Source: JBFHNV01 sp041593595
GTDB taxonomy: Bacteria; Pseudomonadota; Gammaproteobacteria; HK1
Assembly (NCBI GenBank): GCA_041593595.1
Contig: JBFHNV010000115.1
Location: forward strand, 1-18,803
Length of the DNA: 18,803 bases
Direction: 5' to 3'
Shown here piece after piece: positions 7,478 to 14,575 of this stretch. Both the position numbers and the translations under genes were made by a program. The stretch's first letter is position 1. Every line of letters begins with the position of its first letter. A model generated the notes under the pieces. The model worked only from the letters and a program-made list of their open reading frames with translations, ran no database searches and was not told the DNA's origin.

Positions 7478-7810
7478 ATGAACTGCGAGATCCGGGACGA
7501 GGGAGACAGCGCCGTGGTGTCGCTGAGCGGCGATGTGGATCTCGAGAGCTCGCCGAGGGTGCGCAGCGCGCTGCTCGACTGCGTGCGAATGAAGCGCACG
7601 GTGGTGGTGGACATGGCCGGGGTGTCGTATATCGACAGCTCTGGTGTCGCGAGCCTGGTGGAAGCGTTCCAGAGCGCGCGCAAGAGCCACACCCGTTTCG
7701 TGCTGGCGCGGGTCAGCGATGCGGCCATGCGCGTGCTGGAGCTGGCCCGGCTCGACCGGGTGTTCACCATCGTCGGGGACGTCGCCGACGGTCTCGAGCA
7801 TGGCGGCTGA
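7478..7810 (+). CDS. STAS-domain protein (anti-anti-sigma / MlaB-like)
   Basis: A 110-residue single STAS domain. It begins MNCEIRDEGDSAVVSLSGDVDL and carries the phospho-acceptor motif YIDSSGVASL (Ser54/Ser55), as in SpoIIAA/RsbV. The ATG at 7478 is preferred to the in-frame ATG at 7451 because AGGGGAG (7461-7467) precedes it and it begins directly at the domain. Its gene overlaps the MlaE permease start by 11 bases. In E. coli the STAS protein MlaB binds the MlaF ATPase and is needed for transport, so position alone suggests an MlaB role. The DSSG serine and the flanking phosphatase and kinase genes suggest it is also switched by phosphorylation. Both roles are inferred. Confidence 0.88.
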   Translation: MNCEIRDEGDSAVVSLSGDVDLESSPRVRSALLDCVRMKRTVVVDMAGVSYIDSSGVASLVEAFQSARKSHTRFVLARVSDAAMRVLELARLDRVFTIVGDVADGLEHGG

Positions 7811-8639
7811 GAGCGAAGCGACAGGCGGCGCTCCCTTCCTCGACGGCGTGGCGGCGCGGCTCGAACGCATCGGCCGCACGGTGGCGTCGGGCGTGGCGGA
7901 ATGCGGCTTCGCGGCGGCGTTGTTCGCCGAGAGCCTGTACTGGCTCCTCATGGGCCGTCGCCGGCGCCAGCCCGTGCGCGTGCCGACGGTGTTCGAGGAG
8001 ATGATGCAGGTGGGCGTGCGCGCGGTCCCCATCGTCACCGTGCTGTCCTTCACCGTCGGCGTGATGCTCGCGATCCAGGGTATCTACACGCTGCGCCTGT
8101 TCGGCGCCGAGTCGCGGGTGACCATCGGAATCGCGCTCTCCGTGACCCGCGAGTTCGCGCCGCTCATCACGGGCATCCTGGTGGCCGGGCGCTCGGGCAG
8201 CGCGCTTGCGGCGCGGCTCGGCACCATGAGCATCAGCCAGGAGATCGACGCCCTGCGGGTGATGGGCATCAACCCGGTGCGGTTCCTGGTGGCGCCGTCG
8301 CTGGTGGCGATGGTGGTGATGGTGCCCGCGCTCACCTTCTGGTCCGACCTGGTCGCTCTGGCCGGCGCGGGTCTCTACGTGTCGCTGGATCTGGGCATCA
8401 CGCTCACCGCCTACGGCGAACGGCTGCTGGAGGTGGTCAAGGTGGACGATCTGATGCACGGGCTCGGCAAGAGCGTCATCTTTGCCGCGCTGATTGCCCT
8501 CGTGGGGGTGGTCAACGGCGCCGGGGTGACCGGTGGCGCCGAGGGAGTGGGACGCGCCACCACCCGCTCGGTAGTGCAGGCCATCACCGCCATCGTGATC
8601 ACCGACATGCTGTTCGTGTTCGTGGTGACCCGGGGCTGA
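7800..8639 (+). CDS. mlaE: MlaE-type ABC transporter permease
   Basis: A 279-residue MlaE/YrbE family permease. An N-terminal tail of about 45 residues precedes the hydrophobic core. The family signature is clear: TREFAPLITGILVAGRSGSA, then ARLGTMSISQEIDALRVMGINP (the coupling loop to the ATPase), with further membrane segments at the C-terminus. In E. coli Mla, this inner-membrane subunit contacts MlaF and the MlaD ring to move phospholipids between membranes. The ATG at 7800 lies within the end of the STAS gene, and the stop shares a base with the mlaF start (TGATG, 8637-8641). The STAS domain is a separate protein, not fused. The exact lipid and direction of transport cannot be read from the sequence. 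Confidence 0.92.
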   Translation: MAAESEATGGAPFLDGVAARLERIGRTVASGVAECGFAAALFAESLYWLLMGRRRRQPVRVPTVFEEMMQVGVRAVPIVTVLSFTVGVMLAIQGIYTLRLFGAESRVTIGIALSVTREFAPLITGILVAGRSGSALAARLGTMSISQEIDALRVMGINPVRFLVAPSLVAMVVMVPALTFWSDLVALAGAGLYVSLDLGITLTAYGERLLEVVKVDDLMHGLGKSVIFAALIALVGVVNGAGVTGGAEGVGRATTRSVVQAITAIVITDMLFVFVVTRG

Positions 8640-9460
8640 TGGGCGCTCCCGTGGACAGCGCCGCCCCCCCGGTCATCGAGGTGGAAGACCTGGTGACCCA
8701 CTACGGCACGCGACGCATCCTGGACGGGGTGTCACTCAACGTGCGCGAGGGCGAGGTCCTGGTGATCATGGGCGGCAGCGGCTCGGGCAAGAGCACGTTG
8801 CTGCGCTACCTGCTGGCGCTGGAGCGCCCCACCTCGGGCCACGTGCGCATCCTCGGCACGGACGTGAACCGGGCCAGCGCCGCCGAGCTCACGGAGCTGC
8901 GCAAACGCATCGGGGTCGCGTTCCAGGGCGGTGCGCTGTTCAGCTCCATGACCGTGGGCGAGAACATCATGCTGCCGTTGCGCGAGCACACCACGCTCGA
9001 CGCGAAGACCATGCAGATCATGGCACGCCTGAAGCTCGAGGTGGTGGATCTCGCGGGATTCGAGCACCTGATGCCCGCGGAGCTGTCCGGCGGCATGATC
9101 AAGCGCGCGGCGCTGGCGCGTGCCGTGGTCATGGACCCAAAGCTCCTGTTCTGCGACGAGCCGTCGGCGGGTCTCGACCCGGTGGTGGCGGCGGCGCTGG
9201 ACCAGCTCATCCTGCGGCTGCGCGACGCCCTCGGCATGACCGTGGTGGTGGTCACCCACGAGCTGGACAGCGCGTTCAAGATCGCGAACCGCATCGTCGT
9301 GCTGGATGGCGGCCGGATCCTCACCGAGGGCACCGTGGACGAGGTGCGTGCGAGCCCCAACGAGCGGGTGCAGAACCTGCTCAACCGCAAGCTCGAGGCC
9401 GCCGAGCTCGACCCGGATGCCTACCTGCAGCGTCTCACCCGCGACTCGGCACGCCCGTGA
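8639..9460 (+). CDS. mlaF: MlaF-type ABC transporter ATP-binding protein
   Basis: A 273-residue ABC ATPase of the Mla class. It has Walker A GGSGSGKST (45-53, Lys51), Q-loop FQGGALF (Gln96), signature LSGGM (149-153), Walker B LLFCDEPSAGLDP (Asp173, Glu174) and H-loop VTHEL (His207), all intact. LSGGM, where most ABC ATPases have LSGGQ, is typical of the MlaF/Mkl family. The C-terminal tail (about 245-273) is the region that in E. coli MlaF reaches across the dimer and contacts the STAS partner. The ATG at 8639 overlaps the permease stop. It energises lipid transport at the inner membrane, and regulation through the upstream STAS protein is plausible. Confidence 0.93.
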   Translation: MGAPVDSAAPPVIEVEDLVTHYGTRRILDGVSLNVREGEVLVIMGGSGSGKSTLLRYLLALERPTSGHVRILGTDVNRASAAELTELRKRIGVAFQGGALFSSMTVGENIMLPLREHTTLDAKTMQIMARLKLEVVDLAGFEHLMPAELSGGMIKRAALARAVVMDPKLLFCDEPSAGLDPVVAAALDQLILRLRDALGMTVVVVTHELDSAFKIANRIVVLDGGRILTEGTVDEVRASPNERVQNLLNRKLEAAELDPDAYLQRLTRDSARP

Positions 9461-9628
9461 GCGCGTCGTGCCGCAGGCACGCGATATCGAACTGCCGCAG
9501 GCACGCGATATCGAACTGCCGCAGGCGCGCGATATCGAACTGGCGGAGGCGCGCGTGAGCGGACAGCCCGGGGCACGGGTGCACGACGTCCGCAGGACCG
9601 CGTGAGGGACGGCCGGAGCGTCGCGTGA
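9457..9628 (+). other. chain of three tiny GTG-start ORFs between mlaF and mlaD
   Basis: The mlaF stop overlaps a GTG (9457) that opens a 33-codon frame ending at 9558. That stop overlaps a GTG at 9555 opening 16 codons to 9605, which overlaps a GTG at 9602 opening 8 codons to 9628. That in turn overlaps the mlaD GTG at 9625. Every junction is GTGA. The first frame reads through the tandem repeat as Cys-Arg-Arg-His-Ala-Ile-Ser-Asn units. This could hand ribosomes from mlaF to mlaD, or be a chance of GC-rich sequence. Stable peptides are doubtful. Confidence 0.4.
9469..9555 (+). repeat. 24-bp tandem repeat, three copies plus a degenerate fourth
   Basis: Copies lie at 9469-9492, 9493-9516 and 9517-9540. 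Copies 1 and 2 are identical, and copy 3 differs at one base. A fourth, partial copy at 9541-9555 matches 13 of 15 bases. Each full copy holds the palindrome CGATATCG (9482-9489, 9506-9513, 9530-9537). The unit length is a multiple of three, so copy-number change would keep any reading frame. Confidence 0.93.
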
Positions 9629-11157
9629 GGAACGATCGCGTCAACTACGTGCTGGTGGGCGGCTTCGTGCTTGCCATGATCGCGGCGCTGGTGATGAGCA
9701 TCGCGATGCTCACCGGCCGCACCGGCGTCACCGACACCTACTACACGCGCTACGCGGACGCGACCGGCCTCAAGTTCGGCAGTCAGGTGCTCTACATGGG
9801 CTACCCGGTCGGGCAGGTGGAGGACATCCGGCCGGTGCTGGAGGACGGGCGCATCGCCTTCGAGATCGAGCTGGCCATCGCCCGCGAGTTCGCGCACTGG
9901 AACGTGCCCCGGGACAGCGAGGCCCAGGTGCGTGCGGCCGGCCTGCTGGCCGCCGTCACCATCGACATTCGCGCCGGACAGAGCAGCGAGCCGCTGAAGC
10001 CCGGCGATCGCATCCGCGGCGTGGCGCGCCCCGACGTGTTCGGCGCCGTCTCCGAAACCGCCGACACGGTACGCGAGCTGACCCTCACCAGCCTCAAGCC
10101 GCTGCTGGAGAACCTGAACCACTACGTCAGCGGCTTCGGCCAGGTGCTCGAGTCCCGCGGCGGACCGCTGGTCGACAACCTGAGCGCGTTGTCCGGGGAG
10201 ATGGCGAGCCGCGCGCCGGAGGTCATCGACGAGTTCCTGGCTACCACCCGGGGCGTGCGCCAGGTCAGCGCGCGCCTGGAGGCGGTGCTGAGCGAGGACA
10301 ACGCGCGCAAGCTCGGCAGCGTCGTGGACAACGTGCTGGCGGCGTCCGAGGACATGGCGGAGCTCTCCGGCAACGCCCGCGCCCAGCTCGCCCGGATCCT
10401 CGACGACGAGTCGACGGCACGCGTGCGCCAGGTGGTGGCCAACCTGGATCTCGCCGGCGTGGACCTCGCCGCCACGAGCGCCCGCGCCCGTGGCGGCGTG
10501 GACACGGTACTCTCGGACGACAACGTCGCGCGCCTGGAGCGCGCGCTGGTCAACGCCGAGGAGGCGAGCGCCGCGGCGCGCGATCTGGTGAGCCCCGCGC
10601 GGGTGGGCAAGCTGGACACGACCCTCGAAAGCACGCAGCGTGCCGCGGCGGATCTGGAGGCCATGATCGGCGAGACCAGGGCCGGGCTGAGCGCGCTGGT
10701 CGGTCCGGAGATCGTGCGCCGATTCGACGAGGCCCTTGCCAACATCTCGCGGGCGGCGGTGAACGTGGCAGAGCTGAGCGCGCACCTGGACCGGCGCGTG
10801 GGCGACGTGCTCACCGCCGACGTGGCGACGAAGCTCGGGCAGGCGTTGCGCAACTTCGCCGTGGCGGCGGATCACGTGGCGAGCCTCACCCGGGACCTCC
10901 GGGAAACCCGCCGGGAACTGGACGGGCTGCTGGCGGCGCTCCGGGGGATGGCCGAGGACAACCGCGCCGACGTGTGCGCGTCGGTGCGGGATCTGCGCTT
11001 CGTGCTGGGCACGGTGGCGCAGCACATCGACGCGGTGGCCCAGGACCTGGAAGGCGCCAGCCGCAACATGCTGGAGTTCAGCCGCCGGCTGAAGGCGAAC
11101 CCGGGGCTGCTGCTGCGCGGGGAGCAGGCGGCGCCCGAGGCGCTGGAGGGCGGCTGA
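9625..11157 (+). CDS. mlaD: MlaD-type MCE protein with long helical C-terminus
   Basis: A 510-residue MCE protein. It has one N-terminal membrane anchor (about 8-30) and a single MCE domain (about 38-125) with the family pattern ADATGLKFGSQVLYMGYPVG. A very long, mostly helical tail follows (about 140-495), rich in Ala, Leu, Glu and Arg with recurring L-S-x-D-N-A/V-A-R and hydrophobic heptads. E. coli MlaD is only about 180 residues. The long tail resembles MCE proteins whose helices form a hollow needle across the periplasm, so lipids might pass without a soluble carrier; no mlaC is present. The GTG at 9625 is preceded by GGAG (9615-9618). Symbol given by family; the tail architecture differs from E. 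coli MlaD. Confidence 0.88.
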   Translation: MRNDRVNYVLVGGFVLAMIAALVMSIAMLTGRTGVTDTYYTRYADATGLKFGSQVLYMGYPVGQVEDIRPVLEDGRIAFEIELAIAREFAHWNVPRDSEAQVRAAGLLAAVTIDIRAGQSSEPLKPGDRIRGVARPDVFGAVSETADTVRELTLTSLKPLLENLNHYVSGFGQVLESRGGPLVDNLSALSGEMASRAPEVIDEFLATTRGVRQVSARLEAVLSEDNARKLGSVVDNVLAASEDMAELSGNARAQLARILDDESTARVRQVVANLDLAGVDLAATSARARGGVDTVLSDDNVARLERALVNAEEASAAARDLVSPARVGKLDTTLESTQRAAADLEAMIGETRAGLSALVGPEIVRRFDEALANISRAAVNVAELSAHLDRRVGDVLTADVATKLGQALRNFAVAADHVASLTRDLRETRRELDGLLAALRGMAEDNRADVCASVRDLRFVLGTVAQHIDAVAQDLEGASRNMLEFSRRLKANPGLLLRGEQAAPEALEGG

Positions 11158-11158
11158 G

Positions 11159-11764
11159 GTGCGCCTGCACGCATGCCTCGCGGTGCTCCTGGCGGCGGCC
11201 GCGGGCCTCGGTGGCTGCGCCGCCGGGACGCCGGCGCCTCCTGACCGCTTTCTGCGGCTCTCGCCGCCCGCACCGCCGGCGCTGAACGCGCCGGTGCTGG
11301 ACGGCCCCGTGCTCGTGAAGCGCTTCACTGCCGACGGCGTGCTGGGGCAGCGGCCGCTGCTCTACTCGCGTCCCGGCGCGCCGGGGGTGCTGCAGCAGTA
11401 CAACTACGTCTACTGGGCGGAGTCGCCGACGGTGATGCTGCAGGCGCTGACGGTGGATGCACTGCGCGCCGCGAGGGTCGCGTCGCGGGTGATCACGCCA
11501 CAGTACGGCGCCGACGCACCCTATGTCCTGGTCGGGACGCTGCGCGCGCTGGAGCACCGTCAGGGGAGCGCACCGGCGGTGGCCGTGGCCATGGAGCTGG
11601 GGGTCGCCACCCGCGACGGCCAGCCACCGCTGCTGGTCGGCTCCTACGACGTCACCGAGGCGGTGGACGGTGGGGGAGTGGACGCCGCCGCCGCCGCCAT
11701 GGGCCGTGCCGTGGGAGCGATCCTGGCCCGCTTCGTGTCGGACCTCGCGGCGCGGCCGCGCTGA
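11159..11764 (+). CDS. PqiC-like ABC-type transport auxiliary lipoprotein
   Basis: A 201-residue lipoprotein of the ABC_trans_aux/PqiC family (DUF330). The signal peptide ends in the lipobox LGGC with Cys20 as the lipidation site. The mature part starts with a D-R-F-L-R-L pattern and includes the K-R-F-x-A-D-G-V-L and YYW-like (YNYVYWAESP) segments seen in these proteins. It should be tethered in the outer membrane facing the periplasm, where PqiC-like lipoproteins are proposed to receive the tip of an MCE tunnel. The GTG at 11159 lies one base after the mlaD stop. This is the last gene of the transporter cluster. Assignment is by motif and position. Confidence 0.82.
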   Translation: MRLHACLAVLLAAAAGLGGCAAGTPAPPDRFLRLSPPAPPALNAPVLDGPVLVKRFTADGVLGQRPLLYSRPGAPGVLQQYNYVYWAESPTVMLQALTVDALRAARVASRVITPQYGADAPYVLVGTLRALEHRQGSAPAVAVAMELGVATRDGQPPLLVGSYDVTEAVDGGGVDAAAAAMGRAVGAILARFVSDLAARPR

Positions 11765-11803
11765 CGAGCGGCCGGAAACGGTGCTGCAAGGCAGCGATGC
11801 CGC

Positions 11804-11809
11804 TACAAT
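11804..11809 (+). promoter_or_regulatory. candidate -10 element for the TPR/transpeptidase pair
   Basis: TACAAT in the context GCTACAATCCGCG lies in the 106-bp gap after the PqiC-like gene. The expected -35 region (near 11782-11787, TGCTGC) is poor. Initiation near 11816 would leave a leader of about 55 nt. It suggests the following two genes can be transcribed apart from the transporter cluster. Confidence 0.4.
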
Positions 11810-11870
11810 CCGCGGCCAGCAGGGCCGATTCACGGTCCAGTGGTTACCAGGTGCGGCTTCCAGGCGGGGA

Positions 11871-12887
11871 ATGATCCGGTTCGTCTTCACACTGCTGCTG
11901 CTGGCCGGCTGCATGGCTGCCGCGGCGCAGTCACCCAGCCTCGACGAGGTGCGGCGCCTGATGCGCGAGGACCGTCTCGACGAGGCGCTCGTCGCCATAG
12001 AGGCGCGCCTGGCCGAAGACCCCGGCGATCGCCAGACCCGCTTCCTCAAGGGTGTCGTGCTGGCGGAACGCCAGGATGCCGACGGCGCCATCGCCGTGTT
12101 CCAGGCCCTGGCCCGGGATCACCCGGAACTGCCGGAGCCCCACAACAACCTGGCGGTGCTGTATGCCGCGCGGGGCGACTACGAGCGTGCGCGCGATTCA
12201 CTGCTGCAGGCCATCAACACCCACCCGAGCTACGCCACCGCTCACGAGAACCTGGGTGACATCTACGCCAAGATGGCCGGTCTCGCCTACAGCCGCGCCC
12301 TGAGCCTGGACACGGACAACCCCGCGGCGAAGCAGAAGCTCGCGCTCATCGACGACCTCTTCGGGCGCGACGCCACCGAGGGTGTGGCGATGGTCGCGGC
12401 GCGTGCTCCGGCTCCGGCGCCCGTGGCTGTCCCGGTGCCGGTGCCCGAGTCCGTCACACCCGCGGTCACCGCGCCGGCGCCCGCCCCGGCGCCGGCACCC
12501 GGTGTCGCGGCGGTGGCGGTGAGCGGTGCGAATGCCACGGAGGAGCGCGATGCCATCGCCGCCGTCCAGGCCTGGGCGGCCGCCTGGTCGGCGCAGGACG
12601 TGGCGAGCTACCTGGACCATTACGCCGATGATGCGAGGCCCGATCCGCGCCTGTCGCGAGCCGACTGGGAGGCCCAGCGCCGCGAACGACTGACGCGACC
12701 GTCTGCCATCCAGGTGGACCTGGACAACTTCCGGGTGCGCGCCCGGGGCGAAGACAGGCTGGACGTCACCTTCGTGCAGCGCTACCGGTCCGATACCTAC
12801 CAGGATCGGGTCCGCAAGGAGTTGTCCCTCGTGCGCACGGCCGACGGCTGGAAGATCATCAGTGAACGCACCATCGCGAAGCTCTGA
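11871..12887 (+). CDS. exported TPR protein with C-terminal NTF2-like domain
   Basis: A 338-residue exported protein. The N-terminus is hydrophobic and holds a possible lipobox LAGC (Cys14), so it may be a lipoprotein; alternatively, signal peptidase I could cut after the AAAA that follows. About three TPR units cover residues 22-155 (for example PHNNLAVLYAARGDYERARD, then AHENLGDIYAKM). A flexible Pro-Ala linker (about 178-212) leads to an NTF2/SnoaL-like domain (about 226-335) ending in DGWKIISERTI. The ATG at 11871 sits right after AGGCGGGGA, unusually close spacing. The gene overlaps the next by 26 bases, and both proteins end in the same type of domain, so they probably act together at the cell wall. 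Exact function unknown. Confidence 0.8.
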   Translation: MIRFVFTLLLLAGCMAAAAQSPSLDEVRRLMREDRLDEALVAIEARLAEDPGDRQTRFLKGVVLAERQDADGAIAVFQALARDHPELPEPHNNLAVLYAARGDYERARDSLLQAINTHPSYATAHENLGDIYAKMAGLAYSRALSLDTDNPAAKQKLALIDDLFGRDATEGVAMVAARAPAPAPVAVPVPVPESVTPAVTAPAPAPAPAPGVAAVAVSGANATEERDAIAAVQAWAAAWSAQDVASYLDHYADDARPDPRLSRADWEAQRRERLTRPSAIQVDLDNFRVRARGEDRLDVTFVQRYRSDTYQDRVRKELSLVRTADGWKIISERTIAKL

Positions 12888-14199
12888 CGCCGGTGCCGGC
12901 CGCTGGCTTCTGCGCGACCTGTGGGTCGCGGCGCTGGCGCTGGCGCTCGCGGCGCCTGCGGCGCCGGCGGGGATCACCCTGTCCAGCGACACCACGGTGG
13001 ACCCGCGGCGGCTGGGCCGGGTGGCGGCCGTGCCGGGCCTGCCGGACGAGGAGCGCCGCCTGCTGCTCGCGCTGGAGTCCATCGCGGGGGCGCGCCTGGA
13101 CGACGCGGAGGCCCACCTGCGCGGCCTGCTCGATCGCCACCCTACCTTCCACCTGGCCCGGCTGGTCCTCGCAGACGTGCTGCTGGCGCGCAGCGGCCGC
13201 TTCGTGGACTTCGCCTCCGGCGCGCCCGGCGCGCGGGTGGACACGCTGCGTGAGGAGGCGCTGGCGCGTCTGGCCAACGCGCGCAACGCGGCCGTGCCCG
13301 GGCGCGTGCCCGACGTGCTGCTGAAGCTCGCACCGACCCAGCCCAGCGCCGTGGTGGTCGATCTGTCCACGTCGCGCCTCTACCTCTACGCCAACGAGGG
13401 TGGCCGCCCGCGGCTCGAGCGCAGCTTCTATGTGTCCATGGGGAAGAACGGCCCGGCCAAGCGCCAGGAGGGCGACCAGCGCACGCCGGTGGGCGTGTAC
13501 TTCGTCACCGGGCGCATCCCCGGCGAACGGTTGCCCGACTTCTACGGGCCCGGCGCGCTTCCGGTGAACTACCCGAACGAGTGGGACGTGCGCCAGCAGC
13601 GCAGCGGCTACGGGATCTGGATCCACGGCGTGCCCAGCGACACCTACGCGCGTCCGCCGCGGGCCAGCGACGGTTGCATCGCCATGTCCAACGATCACGT
13701 GGCGCTGCTGCTCAACCTGCCCCAGGCCAAGGACACGCCGGTGATCATCGCCGACGGCCTGCGCTGGCGGGACGCGAACGACGTGGCGGCGCGCCGCAGC
13801 GAGTTCGCCTCGGCCCTGGACGCGTGGCGGCGCGACTGGGAGAGCCGCGACGTGGACCGCTACGCGCGCCACTACGCCCGCGACTTCTCCAGCGAGAACT
13901 GGGGTCGCGAGCGCTGGGTGAGTCACAAGCGGCGCGTGAATGCCGGCAAGAACTTCATCCGCGTGGGCCTCGAGGACGTGAGCGTGTTCGCCTATCCGGG
14001 CGAGGACGACATGGTGGTGGTCACCTTCGAGCAGGACTACAGGAGCAGCAACTTCTCCAGCCGCTCACACAAGCGCCAGTACTGGCGCCGCGAGGGCGAC
14101 GGGCGCTGGCGCATCGTCTTCGAGGGACCCGTGAAGCTGCGCCAGGAGCACCTGCGCGGCATTCCCTACTCGGCCCGCTCCCGCGTCTCCATGCGCTGA
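12862..14199 (+). CDS. L,D-transpeptidase (YkuD) with C-terminal NTF2-like domain
   Basis: A 445-residue periplasmic enzyme. A membrane or signal segment lies at about 15-36, then a helical TPR-like region at about 60-145. The YkuD catalytic domain follows at about 162-298, with IHGVPSD (His255) and the active-site ASDGCIAMSND (Cys272). An NTF2-like domain lies at about 315-428 (HYARDF, VTFEQDYRS, DGRWRIVFE). YkuD enzymes use the Cys to form 3-3 peptidoglycan cross-links or attach proteins to meso-diaminopimelate. The start is a GTG 26 bases inside the TPR gene, implying translational coupling. The fused NTF2-like tail is absent from the E. coli Ldts I know, and it matches the tail of the preceding protein. 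Cross-linking versus other activity cannot be told apart here. Confidence 0.9.
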   Translation: MNAPSRSSDAGAGRWLLRDLWVAALALALAAPAAPAGITLSSDTTVDPRRLGRVAAVPGLPDEERRLLLALESIAGARLDDAEAHLRGLLDRHPTFHLARLVLADVLLARSGRFVDFASGAPGARVDTLREEALARLANARNAAVPGRVPDVLLKLAPTQPSAVVVDLSTSRLYLYANEGGRPRLERSFYVSMGKNGPAKRQEGDQRTPVGVYFVTGRIPGERLPDFYGPGALPVNYPNEWDVRQQRSGYGIWIHGVPSDTYARPPRASDGCIAMSNDHVALLLNLPQAKDTPVIIADGLRWRDANDVAARRSEFASALDAWRRDWESRDVDRYARHYARDFSSENWGRERWVSHKRRVNAGKNFIRVGLEDVSVFAYPGEDDMVVVTFEQDYRSSNFSSRSHKRQYWRREGDGRWRIVFEGPVKLRQEHLRGIPYSARSRVSMR

Positions 14200-14214
14200 T
14201 CGCGCCGATTTGGC

Positions 14215-14239
14215 CGCGCCCCGCCACGACGGGGACGCG
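14215..14239 (+). terminator. hairpin downstream of the L,D-transpeptidase gene
   Basis: CGCG-CCCCG (14215-14223), a CCACGA loop (14224-14229) and CGGGG-a-CGCG (14230-14239) pair over 9 bp with one bulged A. It starts 16 bases after the stop. No T-tract follows, so its role as a terminator is tentative. Confidence 0.4.
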
Positions 14240-14283
14240 GATGGCGCGAGGGTCCGGGGAATTTCAACTCCTGGGCGCCTGTT

Positions 14284-14502
14284 TGTTCACCATGAAGACA
14301 CGAAGGTCACAAAAGGGAAACCGTGGGTCCTGTGCGAGACCGACGCGCTGAGATCGAGACGACGGCCAGAAGTTCGAACCACAGAGGCACAGAGGACACA
14401 GAGGGCGTCTTCCGAGTGTCTTCTCCGTGACCTCTGTGCCTCTGTGGTTGCTCTGTCTTCTCTTGTGTTCCTTGTGACCTTCGTGTCTTTGTGGTGAAAA
14501 CA
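14284..14502. repeat. nested inverted repeat in a convergent intergenic region
   Basis: The outer arms (about 14284-14312 and 14471-14502) match at about 25 of 27 bases in the core, centred on GACACGAAGGTCACAA and its complement. The inner arms (14377-14395 and 14431-14449) are a perfect 19-bp inverted repeat, AACCACAGAGGCACAGAGG against its complement. Together they could fold into one long interrupted hairpin. The 376-bp gap 14200-14575 otherwise has no credible gene: short frames here are only the repeat read in translation. Base use is more AT-rich than its surroundings. Similar CACAGAGGCACAGAGG-type sequences recur in many environmental genomes, to my recollection, which suggests a dispersed element. 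Confidence 0.88.
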
Positions 14503-14575
14503 AGAAGGCCCGCGCCCGCGAACGCCTGGCGTTCCTGCGGGGACCTTCCAGCTCGCCCGAAGCCGCGAAAGCGCG

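Noticed and set aside
9469..9555. CRISPR array
   Set aside because: The units are contiguous with no spacers and no cas genes are present, so it is a tandem repeat.
9306..9605. 99-codon frame through the tandem repeat (P-Q-A-R-D-I-E-L units)
   Set aside because: The first half is an out-of-frame reading of the mlaF end and there is no start signal near the repeat. The GTGA-linked frame is the more plausible reading.
9421..11328. 635-codon open frame antisense to mlaD
   Set aside because: It is the complement of a well-supported MCE gene, with Arg/His/Gln-rich low-complexity content. Its length reflects GC-rich codon bias.
14264..14503. Short open frames on both strands in the convergent gap
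   Set aside because: They translate the inverted repeat itself (HRGTE, CASVV-like strings) and do not look like a conserved protein.
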